Below are positions 1-10,293 of a stretch of 20,000 nt of DNA, one piece after another. A program made the translations under genes and the position numbers. How positions within the stretch are numbered: the first letter of the stretch is position 1; every line of letters starts with the position of its first letter. This DNA is from Chrysomallon squamiferum. Lineage: Eukaryota > Mollusca > Gastropoda > Neomphalida > Peltospiridae. Under the pieces are notes generated by a model, which had not been told where the DNA came from, searched no databases, and saw only the letters and a program-made list of their open reading frames with translations. The stretch lies in the NCBI GenBank assembly GCA_012295275.1, contig CM022677.1:21305631-21325630 (forward strand), given 5' to 3'.

Positions 1-15
1 TGAAAACAGATGTTT

Positions 16-85
16 CATTTTACGTCAGAGTCTTCCTGATCTCATTACGTTACATTCACTGCTCGGTTCGATTCCGTTTAGAATG
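16..85 (+). other. tRNA-like Pol III promoter motif (possible tRNA relic or SINE head)
   Basis: GGTTCGATTCC at 65-75 matches the B-box consensus GGTTCGANNCC exactly. TACGTCAG at 21-28 is a weak A box (TAGCTCAG type) at the canonical 44-nt distance. CATTT (16-20) can pair with GAATG (81-85), counting one G-T pair. The D and anticodon arms do not form, so a functional tRNA is unlikely. Confidence 0.25.
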
Positions 86-103
86 TTTCTGTTAGGGTCG
101 TTT

Positions 104-117
104 TCATCACGTGATGA
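104..117. other. 14-bp perfect palindrome with a CACGTG core
   Basis: TCATCACGTGATGA is identical to its reverse complement. It contains the CACGTG E-box. Regulatory use is unknown. Confidence 0.35.
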
Positions 118-386
118 TGATTTCTTTGTTGATTCCCTGTTCCAAACGGACTGACTGATTTCCCCATCACATTTTTTTTGCAATTGGTTGACAAGCACTT
201 CATTCTCTGTGACTAACTTAGAAACGTCCTAACAAGTTGTTCTATAGTAGCAGAAAGCCTGCAGTACTTCACACATACAAACCACACTCGTCTTCTGCAG
301 ATTCAGAGTGCTTTAAAGTTGTCAGTTTCCATGACAACAGCTCAAGTGAAAAACGGGTGCTAGGTGTGGGTGAAAATACAGTTTTT
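118..386. other. Unique AT-rich DNA, no gene seen
   Basis: No open frame, splice pair or repeat of note. The stretch ends in an ATT triplet run at about 387-406. Confidence 0.6.
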
Positions 387-551
387 TATTATTATTATTA
401 TTATTAATGTAATTTGTTTCGGAGAAGTGTTTGGACTGGATTAAGAAAAGTCAAAACAGACCCTGCTTTAAATACAATTTCATTGGGTTTTAAAAAAAAA
501 AATTTACTATATTTATATGTATACAGTTTCATTGTTTATTTTTGTATTTTT

Positions 552-553
<2 letters not shown>

Positions 554-642
<89 letters not shown>
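554..642. repeat. (CT)n microsatellite
   Basis: About 89 bp of uninterrupted CT. Confidence 0.97.
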
Positions 643-644
<2 letters not shown>

Positions 645-1059
645 AGGAGATATCAGTAGTATTGTATTTAGTTCTTGCTCAATATCTAAAGTAATGCTGT
701 TGTTATGCACGTTTTTACACACATACACACACACATACACACACACACTCATTTATATTGCAGTTTATTTCTTGTAAACACTGTTTGTGCTAATATTTAT
801 ATCAAACCAGTATTACTTATTATTTCTTTACTTTTACTGTGTGTACAGCAGATCCGTGCTTACTATAATCCTTATCTGCCAGTATTCTGTTTGTGTTTGA
901 TCAGAAGCAGCTGTCGCTTTGTATTTGTTATATATGGGACAAAGATGTATTTTTGCTTTTCATGTTTCAAATTGACTGTGTATGTTTCCTAACTGCTGTT
1001 AATACTATTGCTAAAATTATTATTATAATACTAATGATGATGATGGTGATGATGATGAG
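643..1059. other. AT-rich spacer with a short CACATA run, no gene seen
   Basis: Holds a mixed ACAC/ATAC run at about 717-749 and otherwise low-complexity AT-rich DNA. The frames open here are short and show no recognisable protein feature. Confidence 0.6.

Positions 1060-1097
<38 letters not shown>
1060..1097. repeat. (ATT)n microsatellite preceded by GATGAT
   Basis: A run of ATT triplets directly follows an imperfect GATGATGGTGAT stretch at about 1034-1059. Confidence 0.9.
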
Positions 1098-1098
<1 letters not shown>

Positions 1099-1333
1099 AT
1101 TATTATTTCATTTGCTGAGTGATGTTTTTATTTTGTTTTGTTTGTCAACATTTAAAGGTTTAGTACTTGTGTACCAATCTAGCAGTAAACGTATCAGATT
1201 TTTTATTCTTGTTTTGCTTATAATTATCATTGTTCCATAATCATTACCTTATTACTGGTATTTCATCTTCGTTACTGTATAATTATCATCATCATTTTTA
1301 TTATCATCGCTAGTTACTGTAGTTGAATATGGG

Positions 1334-1556
<223 letters not shown>

Positions 1557-1648
1557 CACACACTAACACACATTATATAGATACACTCTCATATGCATCG
1601 TTTATTCCTGTCTCCGTGTCTCATGCACTTTCACATTTAAGTGTCTCT

Positions 1649-1651
<3 letters not shown>

Positions 1652-1724
<73 letters not shown>
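1652..1724. repeat. (CA)n microsatellite
   Basis: About 72 bp of perfect CA. Confidence 0.97.
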
Positions 1725-1726
<2 letters not shown>

Positions 1727-2090
1727 TTCACAGACAGCGTCATACGAAGGGCTATCAGTTTGTTACACTCTTGTGAAATAACAAGCTTGTTCAGTTCATC
1801 TTCAGTTATATATTATTATCAATGATACCCATCTATGTGAAGACACTTATCACGTTAATGATTTCTCCACAACAACTATCATCAATGACTTCACAAAACT
1901 GGATACAGATAACATCAGTATTCAATCTTTAATTCTGTTGATCTCAGTAATTGTTTAAATAGTTTAGTAACAGGCCTGTGGGCGACTCGTGTGGTTCTGG
2001 GGGACGGTGGGGGGTGACCACTGTGTTGGTGATCCCTGATCTATACACATAAACACACTCACCCTTTTTTTCCAAAAATCTCTGTCAAAA
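1725..2090. other. Unique spacer, no gene seen
   Basis: Mixed-composition DNA with a local G-rich patch, GGGGGACGGTGGGGGGTGA, at about 1999-2017 that could form a G-rich secondary structure. No supported coding frame. Confidence 0.5.
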
Positions 2091-2095
2091 AAAAA

Positions 2096-2107
2096 ATTAA
2101 ATAAATA

Positions 2108-2145
<38 letters not shown>

Positions 2146-2152
2146 CAACAAT
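2096..2152. repeat. (AAAT)/(AAT)/(AAC)n microsatellite
   Basis: AAAT repeats pass into AAT and then AAC triplets within about 57 bp. Confidence 0.9.
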
Positions 2153-2240
2153 AACGGAATACGAAACCTATCAGTATTGTAAAACGAACAGAACACAAAA
2201 AGCTGTCAAAATCAGGTCTGAGCAAGATAAATTATCTCTC

Positions 2241-2274
<34 letters not shown>
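2241..2274. repeat. (TG)n microsatellite
   Basis: A TG run of about 34 bp. Confidence 0.95.
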
Positions 2275-2276
<2 letters not shown>

Positions 2277-2568
2277 GTCAAAAATGTCTGTTGACGTGAC
2301 TCTCGTTGTTTACACTGAGTACACATGTTTCGTTTGCATTCCAGGACAAACATAATTACTCATCCGGGAAGACTCTACCCAGAGAAAGCTGTATCAGACA
2401 GAGAGTGGTTACAAGCAGACTGGTGGTGGAACAGGATTTTACAAGGCGTGGATAAGAAGCGATAAAAAGAAGGCAGAGAGAGACTGAGAGAGATTTTTCA
2501 CAAGGAGAGGTAATTTGATTTTACAAGATAAAAAACGATAAAAAAAGGTAGAACGGGAGGGAGGGAGG

Positions 2569-2723
<155 letters not shown>

Positions 2724-2783
2724 GTTAGTATGTGTTATAGACAGAGAGAGAGACAAAGGTTGGGTATGTGTATGGGGGATTGC

Positions 2784-2792
2784 AGTGTGTGT

Positions 2793-2858
<66 letters not shown>
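2784..2858. repeat. (GT)n microsatellite
   Basis: A GT run that leads straight into the first copy of the ~110-bp repeat. Confidence 0.95.
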
Positions 2859-3267
2859 TACAGATATACACATACGTACATACATTACACATACATACAT
2901 TATACAGACGTATATAAGAATCAAAGTGTCTAGCCATTGTGTGACAACTGTTTAAATTCGTTGTGTGTGTGTGATACAGATATACACATACATACATACA
3001 TTACACATCCATACATTATACAGACGTATATAAGAATCAAAGTGTCTAGCCATTGTGTGACAACTGTTTAAACTGGTTGTGTGTGTGAGTGTGTGTGTGT
3101 GAGTGTGTGTGTGTGTGAGTGTGTGTGTGTGTGTGTGTGTGAGTGTGTGTGTGAGTGTGATACAGATATACACATACGTACATACATTACACATACGTAC
3201 ATTATACAGACGTATATAAGAATCAAAGTGTTTAGCTATTGTGTGAAAACTGTTTAAATTGGTTGTG
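2857..3267 (+). repeat. Three-copy ~110-bp direct repeat separated by GT tracts
   Basis: Three copies begin GATACAGATATACACATAC at 2857, 2973 and 3159 and end near 2966, 3080 and 3267 with an ACTGTTTAAA-GGTTGTG type tail. Each includes CAGACGTATATAAGAATCAA and a GCCATTGTGTGACAAC-like segment; the copies differ by a few substitutions. The spacing of 116 and then 186 bp is due mostly to the length of the GT/GTGA run between copies. Confidence 0.9.
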
Positions 3268-3383
3268 AAAACGACAGAGCAGAGTGGGTAAGACACGTAA
3301 GAAAGTCACCGAGTACTGCGTATACTGTCACGTGAGTGGTTTTATATCTGTTTTATTACAGGTGTTATTACAGGTGTTTAGGT

Positions 3384-3385
<2 letters not shown>

Positions 3386-3431
<46 letters not shown>
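3386..3431. repeat. (TG)n microsatellite
   Basis: About 46 bp of perfect TG. Confidence 0.95.
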
Positions 3432-3434
<3 letters not shown>

Positions 3435-3567
3435 CATATTCACACACATGTTTTAAGTAATATAAACGGTCATTTTTGACAAGTGGTACTTTGAAATGTG
3501 ACAGTTATACAGTCTGCTACATAAATATATTTGTATGTCTTTGTGTCTGTATGTATTTTTTCTCATC

Positions 3568-3570
<3 letters not shown>

Positions 3571-3657
<87 letters not shown>

Positions 3658-3674
3658 GTCTCTCTCTCTCTCTC
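3571..3674. repeat. (CT)n microsatellite
   Basis: About 104 bp of CT with two small interruptions near the 3' end (TTTC and TGTC). Confidence 0.97.
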
Positions 3675-3689
3675 ATGTGAACAGCTACT

Positions 3690-4565
3690 TACACACACAC
3701 ACGTATATAAATTGTTTTCTTTATAAATAATTAGTTTTACCTAATCTGTGCCTCTTTCAATAAATTATAAAACCGGCGTGTTGGGATAAGTAGATAAATT
3801 ACTCTGATAGAATTAGGAACAGCCGAAAAAAAGTCAAAAAGTCATCGAGATTAAACTGATCCCCTTTCAAACGAGAATAACCTAACGTTAGCCCTAGTCA
3901 AACGATATCAACGAGGTGTTCATTATTTCGTTATTCACAAATCTGCCTTATTCATTCCAGGTATTCACATATATACTACTTGTAAGCTATACCATTGTTA
4001 CGTAAAACCTGTAATATATATCTCCTTGTATGTTAGTAGTTGTATCTTATCAGTCACATATTATTAATTCTATTATTATAAGTTATATAACAAGTTACAT
4101 ATTACTAGATGTGTATTACATACCAGGTGTATATTAGCAGTTGTATACCAGAGAGAGAAAGAAGAAAGACTGACCTAGATGAGGAGATGGAAACTAATAA
4201 TAACATTTTTTTTTTTTTTTATAATCAACAACAACAAACAATATAGAAAAGAAAAAAGAAAAAAAATGTATAATTTTATATTATTTTTTTATATATGAAT
4301 CGTTGATCCCAATAAGGGCCTCACGCAATCATGACAAGTATAAAGTACACTTGAGAATGACGCAGAAAGCGGTTATTAAGTGAAAAAAAAAAAAAGTAAG
4401 CGTACGAAAAATCTGTGTTCGGAAATAAGAAATAACTTTTCATCAAATTATTTTATTTTTTATGTTATTGTTTCTTTGTTGTTGTTGTTGTTTTTTTTTT
4501 TTATTTTTATTTTTTTTTTTTATTTTTATTTTTTTTTTTTTTTTTTATTTTACGCATTTACTTGT
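3690..4565. other. AT-rich unique spacer, no gene seen
   Basis: Contains scattered ATTA/TATA-rich DNA, an A-run near 4382, poly-T/TTTTA-rich DNA from about 4480 to 4550, and no coding frame with recognisable features. Phe-rich frames over 4440-4560 come from poly-T. Confidence 0.6.
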
Positions 4566-4677
4566 ACGGTATCGGTTTAATAGCGAAATTTTGTTCAACC
4601 ATATTACTTTACGGTATCGGAAATTTAGCGATTTATCATTATTAACATAAAACACGACACAAGCATCAAAAACGTTA

Positions 4678-4701
4678 AAAAAAAAAAAAAAAAAAAAAAA
4701 A
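4678..4701. repeat. Poly-A run
   Basis: About 24 A residues. It lies inside the ~30-bp repeat region and could be a retroposition tail, though no target-site duplication was identified. Confidence 0.7.
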
Positions 4702-5222
4702 TAAGAATAATAAACAAAAAAAGGTAATTAATTATACGTTAGCCGTATTGAAAGCATATCTAACTGTTTCAGTGTAAAACTAACGTTTACGGTTTCGGGT
4801 GAAACTGTTCTAAACGACGCTGACTTCCAACACGACGAGATCGCGTTTTGCAGGGTAATTCTTGAAAACACAGTCTGCGATGATGCGATAACGCACATAT
4901 TATGGCGGTTTGTTCAGACAATACGGTTTCGGATGAATAACGGCATTGTTTCGTTGGGGTTTTTTGTATTTATATAAAGTTATACGGTGTCGGATCAATA
5001 GCGAAGTTCATGTAAGGTTACTCGTTTTTCCGATTAACACTGGATATGATCTGGCGTCACGTTTGGACTTCATCAGAAACGGCGCATGCGTGATAACAAA
5101 CGGAATATTTATGTGTGTGTGTATGTAAATTATATACATCTATGTGTGTGTGTGTGTTGGGCTGTTGTTGTTTTTTGAATATATGTATATATGATTTCTT
5201 TTTAAACATTTCTGTCCTCCTA

Positions 5223-5224
<2 letters not shown>

Positions 5225-5311
<87 letters not shown>

Positions 5312-5379
5312 TGTCTGTCTATCTGTCTATCTGTCTCTATCTCTCTCTCTCTCTCTCTCTGTCTCTGTCTATCTGTCTA

Positions 5380-5452
<73 letters not shown>
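5225..5452. repeat. Interrupted (CT)n / (CTGT,CTAT)n array
   Basis: About 228 bp of CT dinucleotide with two internal blocks of CTGTCTATCTGT tetranucleotide variants (about 5311-5341 and 5361-5385). It splits the ~30-bp repeat family into a left and a right half. Confidence 0.95.
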
Positions 5453-5455
<3 letters not shown>

Positions 5456-5929
5456 GTTTATATATATAAAGATCTTACGTAAAACCTATTTTCGGTTCTC
5501 TACCAATTATCGTCAGCTAAAAAGCCACACATCGGGTTTTTAGAAAGTGATACTGAATTTGAAAGTCGGTTATCGGATTGATTGCAGATATGTAGAACTT
5601 GAACGTCTGTTTCGGACACATAGCAAAAAAACCTGTTGTCGGACCTATAGCAAATTTTGAAACCAGTCGTTACATATATAGCAAATTATACAGATATAAA
5701 AATATATATATAGCAAATTCTTACACAGTCGTTACCGGATGCATAGCAACACTTTTACGCTACAAGTCCAATTGTTGTATTTATACATACTTCAGTGTTG
5801 TGTGATCCGGCTGTAGGACCTATAGCGAGACTTTACAATCATAGGGCCAGATACAGTATACATTATACTGTATGCTTGTCGAGAGAGCTGTATTGTACAA
5901 ACACGCTTATACAGAACAGCCGAGTTCAG

Positions 5930-6336
5930 GGCACGTTACCGGATACATAGCCGTTTTTGTTCCGCGCATAATAGACTGACACTATTAAAATCGCTTTCGA
6001 CAGTAAACAGAGTCGGCGGTTTTGTTCGCAAGGGCAGAAAGAGTCGACAGTGTAGTAGTCGAAGACAAAACAACAACAGACACGCACAGTGACAGACGTC
6101 ATACACAGCAGGGACGACGTGTTTGGGGTGAAGGGAAATCACGTGCAGTGTGCGAGGTGTTTTTCTTAGTTTGTTTTTCTCGCAGTTTCGTTAGTGGACT
6201 GGGTTTTTATTATTATTATTATTAATTTTACGACGTTTTAGCGATTTCGAGTGAAACGAAAGCTTCGAGTTAATTCTGAGGATATTTTCTACGTGTTTGT
6301 GTTAAAACAGGGAATCAGACGCTATAATCCTTAAAG
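5930..6336 (+). other. Repeat-poor segment ending in a splice-donor-like site; possible untranslated exon
   Basis: Compared with its neighbours this stretch lacks microsatellites, apart from a short ATT run near 6207-6225, and is relatively rich in CG-containing words such as GTCGGCGG and GACGACG. It ends in TTAAAG|GTATGT at 6336/6337, a good donor match, followed by a poly-T-rich sequence. A frame open over 6022-6225 has no ATG start and no recognisable domain, so I do not call it coding. A transcription start with an untranslated exon is one explanation; relaxed spacer DNA is the other. Confidence 0.22.
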
Positions 6337-6339
6337 GTA

Positions 6340-6480
6340 TGTATGGGGATTTTTTTTTTTTTTCTTCTTTTTTTTTTTTGACGGGGTTGTTTGGTTTTGT
6401 TTTTGTTATTTTGTTGTTTTTTTGTTTAATTTTCCCAGTAAAATTTGTATTTTTTTTAAATTATTATTATTTGTGTATGT
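6340..6480. other. Poly-T-rich spacer
   Basis: Several T-runs follow the donor-like site at 6337, including one of about 13 residues near 6350. No gene seen. Confidence 0.7.
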
Positions 6481-6488
6481 ACGTCTGA

Positions 6489-6489
<1 letters not shown>

Positions 6490-6519
<30 letters not shown>

Positions 6520-6760
6520 CATGTTAATGTATGTAGGCGTATGTGCTTTGGGTATGTTTATGAATGCATGTAAGCCTGTGTTTTACGAGTGTGCGTATGT
6601 GTGTATGTGTTCATACATGTGTGTGTACGTATACATATATCTACGTATGTGTATCTGTTTCTATGTATGTATGTGAATGTTAGTGTGTCTGTTTTAAATA
6701 TACATACATACATACATACATAGGCTTACATACATACACACACGTACATACATAATAGAT
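6490..6760. repeat. (TG)n and (ATAC/GTAT)n region
   Basis: TG run at 6490-6519, degenerate GTAT/GTGT sequence to about 6690, then CATA repeats at about 6700-6745. Confidence 0.85.
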
Positions 6761-6779
6761 GTTTGTGAATGTGCCTGTA

Positions 6780-7160
6780 TATCCATAGACCACATTTATA
6801 TAAAGTAAGTACCTGACAGACTGAATTTATTAATACAGTTTTTGTGTTGACGTAATAGGTAAAAACAATTTTATATTTTCAGTGTTTCTTTTTTTGTCTT
6901 TTTATTTTGTCTTTTTATTTTTATTTATTTTTTTGTTGTTGTTTTTTTTCTCCCGATTTAATTTGTGTTCCTTTTATGGAAATAAGAAATTTGGAACCTA
7001 GAATTGTTTTTTAGCCATAGACACAGAGAAAACAACACACATATATGCACAAACACCCACACACGTACACACACACACACACGCGTACTCACACTGGTAC
7101 ACTCAGTTTCATATAGGTACTACTGAATACAGTTATAAATTAAATATATTATTATTACAA
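6780..7160. other. AT-rich spacer, no gene seen
   Basis: T-rich DNA with a short CA run near 7068-7081. No supported frame. Confidence 0.6.
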
Positions 7161-7163
7161 CTG

Positions 7164-7184
7164 CTACTACTACTACTACTACTA

Positions 7185-7216
<32 letters not shown>

Positions 7217-7230
7217 GCAACTACTACTAA
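7164..7230. repeat. (ACT)n microsatellite
   Basis: About 16 or more ACT triplets with CCA and GCA interruptions. Confidence 0.93.
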
Positions 7231-7399
7231 TTTTGCTTTATGCTATGGTTCTCTGTTTACAACGAATTACTAGTCATCAAAAGAACAAATTTAGCAAGAA
7301 ATCCACCTTCTCGTAAACAGCAAAACGCACGACGCAGTTTTTGTTCTCAACAAGTCATGTCGCCCTGGTTGTAGTTGGAATGTGCGCTTGTCGACCTCC

Positions 7400-7460
7400 G
7401 TCGAGAATTGAACCGTTGACCCTTCGCACCACACGCTAACACTGATCTTGTCTTCCGTAA
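7400..7460 (-). mobile_element. tRNA-derived SINE-like fragment (degenerate)
   Basis: Read on the - strand, AAGATCAGTGTTAGCG (7449-7434) resembles a tRNA A box and D arm, and GGTTCAATTCTC (7414-7403) resembles the B box and T arm. The distance between the boxes is about 35 nt, shorter than the 44 nt of a normal tRNA, and no clean cloverleaf forms. It is therefore a degenerate tRNA-derived element, not a tRNA gene. The body would continue leftwards towards 7270 (ACCAGGGCGACATGAC region). The family is not recognised. Confidence 0.4.
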
Positions 7461-7607
7461 TAAAAATCCCAGAGTGTGACGTAATTAATTAAAAAAAAAA
7501 TAATAAAAAGAAAATACTGTTATCTATACGAATGATCTAACAATATTGGCTGTGACATCAAACGTTATAAATATCTTTTTTCTTTTTATTGGTTATTCTT
7601 ATTTCTT

Positions 7608-7640
7608 TTTTTTTTTTTTTTTTTTCTTTTTCTTTTTTTT
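7608..7640. repeat. Poly-T tract
   Basis: Long T-run with a few C interruptions, inside T-rich spacer that continues to about 7690. Confidence 0.9.
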
Positions 7641-7799
7641 CTTCTTCTTTTATCTTTATTATTATTATTTTTTTTTATTCTATTTTCTTTATTTAATTCA
7701 AGTTCAATTACATATACGAACGCTTAAAAAATTTGTGAATAAAGGGTGATATTGTTAAAAAAAAAAAAAAAAAAACACAATGGGTAATTAAGTACAATA

Positions 7800-7823
7800 G
7801 ATTATATTTATTTATTTATTGAT

Positions 7824-7866
<43 letters not shown>

Positions 7867-7870
7867 TTTT
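7800..7870. repeat. (TTTA)n microsatellite
   Basis: About 17 TTTA units with one GATT change near 7820. Confidence 0.95.
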
Positions 7871-8114
7871 AAATTAATTTCTAAACAGGAATTTTTGTTC
7901 AGTTATGGCGGTTGGTATAGTGATATTATCTATATGACTGATTTTACTCTTTTTAACAGCTACGAATAGACAGGTTAATTTTACATTATAAATCATGTTT
8001 ATTTTTATCACATTAACACAGAAGCGAATCAGAACTACACAAAAGATTGGGAGTCATCTTTTCGGTTATACGATCATTTTTACTACAGCAAAAACGTAAT
8101 TTATACACTCTCAC

Positions 8115-8335
8115 AGGCGCAGATCCAAAACTTTTTTAAAAGAGGTGGTAACTTGTCATTCATTTAATATTACTACGATCATTTCAATTCAGCTAAATCA
8201 TACAAAATCTGAAATTGTTCGTTAACACAAGGGGCCAATCCACAGTTTTTCAGAATGGAATTGGTATCTGACATATTTATTATTATGTTTTTGATCTGAT
8301 TAGTTTAATACAGCTAAGTCACAAATAATGATTAT
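8115..8335. repeat. Diverged ~115-120 bp tandem duplication
   Basis: The left half (from about 8115: GCAGATCCAAAAC, ending CAGCTAAATCATACAAAAT) is echoed by the right half (from about 8231: GCCAATCCACAG, ending CAGCTAAGTCACAAATAAT). The offset is 115 bp at the start and 121 bp at the end, with many substitutions. It is probably a fragment of an older dispersed repeat or satellite. Confidence 0.45.
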
Positions 8336-8362
8336 TAAGGAATTGCATACAGAGATATAGCT

Positions 8363-8363
<1 letters not shown>

Positions 8364-8414
<51 letters not shown>
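8364..8414. repeat. (TG)n microsatellite
   Basis: About 50 bp of TG following TGTGTCTG. Confidence 0.95.
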
Positions 8415-8419
8415 ACGTA

Positions 8420-9060
8420 CACAACGAACATACACACTCAGACACACACACACCGACAAACATAGCAAAATTACAAATCTAAACTGTAACGTGAGACCAG
8501 ACAAGAAAGCTAAGAGTCAGAAAACGGTGTATGACGGATTGTAATTAATTACGTGCTTTTCTAAGCCTGCGTGACAAAACCCATTTATCCATTCACTTTT
8601 ATTCTTTCCATAAAATAAATTAAACGAATTTTACAAATACGAGGAATTTCAAGCTGTTATTATTTTTTTTTTCCCCTTTTTCTTTTCTGGTTTTTTTTTT
8701 TTTTTTTTTCTTTTTTCTTTACAGGGATTAAGGAAGGAAGTTCGGTACATTCATCTTTTATTTTTATTTTTTTTTATTTTGTTTAGTAAAATGTCAAAGA
8801 AAATCTTTTATTTATGACTCCTTATAATCTTCCTAATCCTATCAAGTTATGACGGACAAGGTTTACAAAATATAAAAATAAATAACTTCAGAATAAAGTG
8901 CACTAGAAAAATAAGACGTCCTCACACGTGCATTTACATACATATGTGTGGATATGCATATACATACTTACATACAGACAGACACCCAGACAGGAGACAC
9001 TCCATCTTACATATGTAGTTATATACAATTAAACAAACACATATATACTAAATTACATGT
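8420..9060. other. AT-rich spacer, no gene seen
   Basis: Contains poly-T tracts near 8668-8710 and 8758-8780 and otherwise unremarkable AT-rich DNA. Confidence 0.6.
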
Positions 9061-9065
9061 AAATT

Positions 9066-9125
9066 GTGTGTGTGTGTGTGTATATATATATACATTCATA
9101 TATAATATATGTGTATGTGTTTATT

Positions 9126-9163
<38 letters not shown>

Positions 9164-9164
9164 G
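9066..9164. repeat. (GT)n-(TA)n-(CA)n compound microsatellite
   Basis: GT run, TA-rich middle with TATATATA at 9125-9144, then CA run. The GT and CA ends are complementary, so the block could fold back on itself. Confidence 0.85.
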
Positions 9165-9228
9165 ACACATGTATACTATACAAACACTTAATATTCGGGG
9201 ATATAAATTAGCCTATGCTCTATCTCTC

Positions 9229-9245
9229 TGTCTGTCTGTCTGTCT
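9229..9245. repeat. (GTCT)n short run
   Basis: Four GTCT-type units. Confidence 0.85.
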
Positions 9246-9277
9246 AATTGTCTATACAACCACACACATATATAGAT

Positions 9278-9540
<263 letters not shown>

Positions 9541-9602
9541 TCACTTTCATATGAAATGCAAACCTGACACACAACAGACATCGATCATTCATTTTTTTTT
9601 AT

Positions 9603-9634
<32 letters not shown>

Positions 9635-9659
9635 CAGTTTAAAACATTATTAATACTAC

Positions 9660-10127
9660 AAACACACGTCACGTGTCAGATCTTAAACTGTCACGTGACC
9701 CCTGGCGCCGCTGTTGTTAATAAAACACGAAAGTGATATTTGGAATATATTATAAATGTCAAAAAAAAAAACGTCACTGTGTGTGTGTTACCGCAGACTG
9801 TTTATCAACGGAAAGGTAATAACGTCATAAATACGAATGATAACGGGTACGTCGGTTTCAAATTGATTGATACGGTTCATTACGAGTAATATACACGGTT
9901 TCGTTTGACAGTCGTATGGTAAATACGTTTTTAAATGTCGGGTTTGGGTTGAGATGACGGGATTTTTTGTGACAGATGGGCGTTATTTCTCAGGGTTCTG
10001 AATTTTCGTAATACTTCTCTTTAAAAAAAGAAAAATCCTATTTTTAAAAAAAACGTAATATTTCTTAGATAATATTTAACGTTTTTTTTTTTTTTACTTG
10101 ACTTGAAATGTATGTACGTTGTTGCAG
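9660..10127 (+). promoter_or_regulatory. Candidate promoter or untranslated first-exon segment upstream of the coding gene
   Basis: This largely non-repetitive segment contains two CACGTG E-boxes (9670-9675 and 9692-9697), the second inside the perfect palindrome GTCACGTGAC at 9690-9699, followed by CG-containing sequence CCTGGCGCCG. It ends with a donor-like site TTGCAG|GTGAGA at 10127/10128. The ATG exon lies about 1 kb downstream on the same strand, so a 5' untranslated exon here is plausible. No TATA box or initiator can be assigned with confidence. Transcript 5' ends would settle it. Confidence 0.22.
9690..9699. promoter_or_regulatory. GTCACGTGAC palindrome (matches the CLEAR-type E-box)
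   Basis: A perfect 10-bp palindrome identical to the consensus of the CLEAR element bound by TFEB/MITF-family bHLH-zip factors in vertebrates. A second CACGTG lies 22 bp upstream. The match is direct; regulatory use here is inference. Confidence 0.3.
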
Positions 10128-10170
10128 GTGAGAAAGTAAGTGTTATTGACTGTAAAATTGTTTGTTTATT

Positions 10171-10242
10171 TGTTTAGTTAGTTAGTTAGTTAGTTGTATA
10201 TTTATTATTTAGTTATTTTAGTTAGTATCTTTATTATCATTA

Positions 10243-10290
<48 letters not shown>
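10171..10290. repeat. (TTAG)n and (CA)n runs
   Basis: TTAG repeats at about 10171-10195 and CA repeats at about 10252-10286, then GATA/GACA units. Confidence 0.85.

Positions 10291-10293
<3 letters not shown>

Larger units (their letters stand above)
4566..5960. repeat. Dispersed, decaying family of ~30-bp repeats (TCGGAT...ATAGCGAAATTTT)
   Basis: At least ten degenerate copies share the order GGTATCGGAT, a short spacer, then ATAGCGAAATTTT. Clear copies begin near 4566, 4611, 4923, 4984, 5605, 5632, 5664, 5697, 5726, 5804 and 5932, with weaker ones near 4789 and 5565. From 5605 to 5755 they lie head-to-tail at 27-33 bp. Elsewhere they are 40-180 bp apart, and a CT array sits in the middle. 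All copies seen are in the same orientation. The pattern fits an old minisatellite losing its periodicity. Confidence 0.65.

Noticed and set aside
4678-4701. Poly-A run as a retrogene tail
   Set aside because: No coding or UTR-like sequence with target-site duplications could be found next to it.
5605-5760. Regularly spaced repeats resembling a CRISPR array
   Set aside because: The repeat units are degenerate and spacers are only a few bases long; the window is eukaryotic and has no cas genes.
5599-5805. Open frame over the ~30-bp repeats
   Set aside because: Its repeated amino-acid pattern comes from the tandem DNA repeat; no domain and no clear start.
6022-6225. Open frame in the repeat-poor segment
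   Set aside because: It begins at TTG, not ATG, ends in a Tyr run from an ATT repeat, and has no recognisable domain.
10171-10195. (TTAG)n as telomeric sequence
   Set aside because: The tetramer is not a known telomere unit in animals and the run is short.
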